Of a stretch of 64,000 bases of DNA, positions 61,871 to 64,000 are shown piece after piece. Position numbers and translations under genes: made by a program. The notes under the pieces were generated by a model. The model was given only the letters and a program-made list of their open reading frames with translations. It did no database searches and was not told the DNA's origin. Source of the stretch: Chrysophaeum taylorii (Eukaryota; Sar; Pelagophyceae; Pelagomonadales; Pelagomonadaceae); assembly GCA_029834535.1 (NCBI GenBank), contig JAQMWT010000529.1:1-64000 (forward strand), written 5' to 3'. How positions within the stretch are numbered: the first letter of the stretch is position 1; each line of letters opens with the position of its first letter.

Positions 61871-62146
61871 CTTCAGACCTCTCCCGAGCATGGGAGCCAG
61901 GCCGGACCGGCAGGAGCCGGTGCGGAATCACGGAAGAAAATCACGCAGTTGGGGCAGAGGCGAGGGACGAGGACGGACTTGTTGATGGTGGACCGCCACT
62001 GCGCGGTCTTGTGCGAGGTCGTGCAAAAGCGTCGCAGGCCGCGGACGTGTTGGTCCACGAACAATCGACCTGTCCGCCGCGCTCTGCCCAACCGAGCGAA
62101 CCCCATCCCAGCGCGGACTTTCCGGGTGCTAACCGGCCAGCGAGCC
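61871..62146 (-). repeat. R1 dispersed repeat, copy f (subfamily B)
   Basis: Nearly identical to copy e until the GGTGCTAACCGGCCAGC region, where it is truncated. Preceded by AACT repeats, as are copies a, c and e. Confidence 0.8.
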
Positions 62147-62730
62147 GCCAGACTTGCCCTCCATAAAGCCCTTGATGAGGACCGACACGGCCTCGCAGAA
62201 GTGCTTCGCGCGATAGCTGGATCTTTGTCGGCAAGAAGGTTCGGAGCAGGTGTGCCTTTTAGCACACGTGACGGTATTGTCTACTTGCACATCACAACGA
62301 CCAGCACGCACATAAAAGCTGCATCTTGCATATAGCACTTGAACGACAGCGCTGTCGCGCGGTAGACCATGTTGTACATGCCGTCAACTTGCCGCCCGTG
62401 TCGAACATCATCTGCTGCAAGTCGGCCTCGAGAACACACATGCTGAGCTTGGCATCTAGGTTAGATCGAGTAAAGTGGAGCCTCGCATTTGCGCGCTCTG
62501 AGCTGCGACAGCGTACTCGGCGATCTCTCATAGTCGTTTACCTTCGTCTGGGCACGCGACTTCTTGTTTTCTTTCTCGGCGTCGTGGTCAACCGACGTCG
62601 GCGTGTTACCACCACGCTCCCGCTCGACCTGAGCGACGAAACCCGCATCGACACCGTGTTCGTTTCGAAGTCGAAGGACGCTCCGGAGTCTCAGTGCGAC
62701 GTACAGAACCGCTGAAAGCTTGATCACGGC
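62130..62730 (-). pseudogene. Decayed gene remnant, unrecognised
   Basis: Minus-strand pieces: FCEAVSVLIKGFMEGKSGG (62200-62145), NLDAKLSMCVLEADLQQMMF (62460-62400) and QTKVNDYERSPSTLSQLRAR (62560-62490). They are partly in different frames. No domain recognised. Confidence 0.4.
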
Positions 62731-62756
62731 GGGCCTTGTTTTGTCAGCGAACAGTA

Positions 62757-62880
62757 TGTTTGCTCTCTAAGAGTACAAGTTTAGTCAGCCAAGATACGGA
62801 TTGACTAAACTTAAGTGACCAAACTTGTTGAGGGTTTATGGTGACCAAACATACATGGTGGTTGGAAACTTGACTTTTCC
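62757..62880. repeat. AAGTTTGGTCA motifs, right cluster (mainly inverted)
   Basis: Contains TGACTAAACTTAAGTGACCA, CCAAACTTGTTGA and GACCAAACATA. The block CAACAAGTTTGGTSA is shared, inverted, with 60430-60445. A TAA microsatellite follows at 62883-62902. Confidence 0.7.
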
Positions 62881-62902
62881 CTAATAATAATAATAATAAT
62901 TT

Positions 62903-63590
62903 TGCCAAGACAATCGTCGCCTCGCTCGGAAGATCTTCGAGGACGCGATCAACCCCAACCACTACGATTGCTTACGATCGGCGGACCGAGGGCTTGATTG
63001 TCCGGCGGACCGGAAAAATTCAGCGTTGCACATTTTCACCGAGTAAGCCCTTGCTCACTTCACTAATTCACTTCGCTTGGATTTGTCAATTTCGTATTGA
63101 CCTCACAATCAATTCACCGAGGTCTGAAGTCTGACGGCTCGACCCCCGTCTATGCGTATGAGCGAAGTGGTGGAGCCGCGGCACCTAGAGGCGGAGGATG
63201 ATGTAGATGAGGAAGAGGTGCCGGCGGAACAGAAGGAGGAGCGAGAGAACGAGCCGGTTGAGGCGTCGATGCTGACGGGCAACTTCAAAAAATGGACTGG
63301 CAACTAGGTCGTCCAAGGACAGCGTGCGACGAAAATCATCCTGACCGCATTATTAAAGCGGCCATCCGCCATCTCATAGTCCATCTCATAGTCCATCCGC
63401 AAAAAACGCAAAGCCGAAAATAATCAGGCATAACGCTAACCCTCAGAACGCTTCGAGCAACGGAAAGGAAGGAAAAGGGTACCCACCCTAACCCAAGAAC
63501 GAAAAAATGCGCAGAAATCTTCAAGAACCGAAAAGACAGAATTTCCACGGCGTCGCGACTTCGTTTTTCGTCGGCTCCCGAGACGCGGCG
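62903..63590. other. No recognisable gene
   Basis: Includes a short direct repeat (AGTCCATCYCATAGTCCATC, near 63380) and weak frames only. Confidence 0.4.
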
Positions 63591-63594
63591 GGCG

Positions 63595-63690
63595 TCGAGG
63601 CGGTGGGGGGTCCGGGGGTGTCCCCCGGCGGGGGGTTTGGGGGGCAGAGCCCCCCAATTCCCGGGGGGTTCGGGGGGCTCAGATAAACTT
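63595..63690. repeat. G-rich dyad-symmetric repeat
   Basis: Alternating G-runs and C-runs (GGGGGTGTCCCCC; GGGGGGCAGAGCCCCCC; CCCGGGG) form several adjacent short hairpins. Similar to, but denser than, 54940-55090. Confidence 0.75.
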
Positions 63691-63930
63691 GAGATGGATA
63701 CCAGCAGCAGCACATGCTTGCTCGATATGAGTTATGGCCTTAACATCATCCTCTGGCTTCCCGTATATCATAGCCCGCGTGTGTTTCAGTAGCGGGGAGG
63801 CAACGCATGTGTGTATCTTGTCAAAGGAGCGACTCAAAGTGACGAGAGACGTCAAGTGAGGCACCTGGCAGACGACCCGGCCTCTTGCGCCCTGCAAGGG
63901 ATATGCATCCGGAGCACCACGAGCTGGGCC
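63679..63930 (-). CDS. Partial C-terminal frame at the right edge
   Basis: The minus frame reads VVCQVPHLTSLVTLSRSFDK, then ASPLLKHTRAMIYGKPEDDV and IEQACAAAGIHLKFI before the stop. Composition is protein-like. A stop lies upstream in frame, so it is either a terminal exon of a gene extending past the window or a remnant. Family not recognised. Confidence 0.4.
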   Translation of the reverse strand, partial: GPARGAPDAYPLQGARGRVVCQVPHLTSLVTLSRSFDKIHTCVASPLLKHTRAMIYGKPEDDVKAITHIEQACAAAGIHLKFI

Positions 63931-64000
63931 GTCAACAGCTCACCAAGAAACAAAAGACCGACGAAGAAAAGGAGGACGTGATGACGCCAAGACGTCGCGA

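Overview
The window looks like nuclear DNA of a photosynthetic protist with a complex plastid, most likely a stramenopile-type alga. The lineage is inferred and cannot be fixed from this sequence. The evidence: a U2 snRNA gene; tiny GT-AG introns (41-65 bp) in a NOP10 gene and in a secreted-protein family; a small protein with a signal-plus-twin-arginine presequence of the kind used to reach a thylakoid lumen; eukaryotic domains (RhoGEF, WH2/WCA, Tubby, RING-CH, GT23); and heavy loads of Ty3/gypsy, Ty1/copia, LINE, Mutator-like and Helitron fossils. No bacterial operon logic is visible.

Layout. 1-9.7 kb is retroelement fossil: a Ty3/gypsy pol with its 3' end (+), a Ty1/copia element (-), and the tail of another copia element (+). 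A U2 snRNA follows at 9.87-10.07 kb. From 10.9 to 18.6 kb lies a compact host block: RING+RRM protein, GT23-like fucosyltransferase, a small lumen-type protein, a RING-CH/Tubby fusion, spliced NOP10 and a tandem SpoVS-domain protein. From 19.3 to 28.6 kb the DNA is mostly decayed, dominated by a broken fully reducing type I polyketide synthase (KS-AT-DH-ER-KR-ACP, minus strand). From 29.4 to 32.0 kb there are a LINE piece and a Mutator-like element with inverted repeats. A second short host block, 32.2-35.2 kb, carries an SH3-RhoGEF-PH-polyproline-WCA protein and a small helical protein.

From 36.8 to 57.3 kb, three diverged copies of a 2-3 kb duplication each carry a secreted GDPH/VWD-like gene (copy A broken, B and C intact with one 41-bp intron). 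They are interleaved with remnants of an unrecognised multicopy family (family X) and a decayed LINE. The 57.4-64 kb end is repeats, a Helitron helicase fossil, AT-rich arrays of an AAGTTTGGTCA motif, and decayed ORFs.

The most notable objects are the RhoGEF-WCA fusion, which would join Rho-family GTPase activation to Arp2/3 activation in one chain; the RING-CH/Tubby fusion; the three-copy secreted family; and a roughly 300-bp dispersed repeat (R1, six copies) with a conserved reading frame. All family names rest on motifs read by eye; no database search was possible. Several apparent open frames in this GC-rich DNA begin at non-ATG codons, so starts given here were re-chosen at ATG where it mattered.
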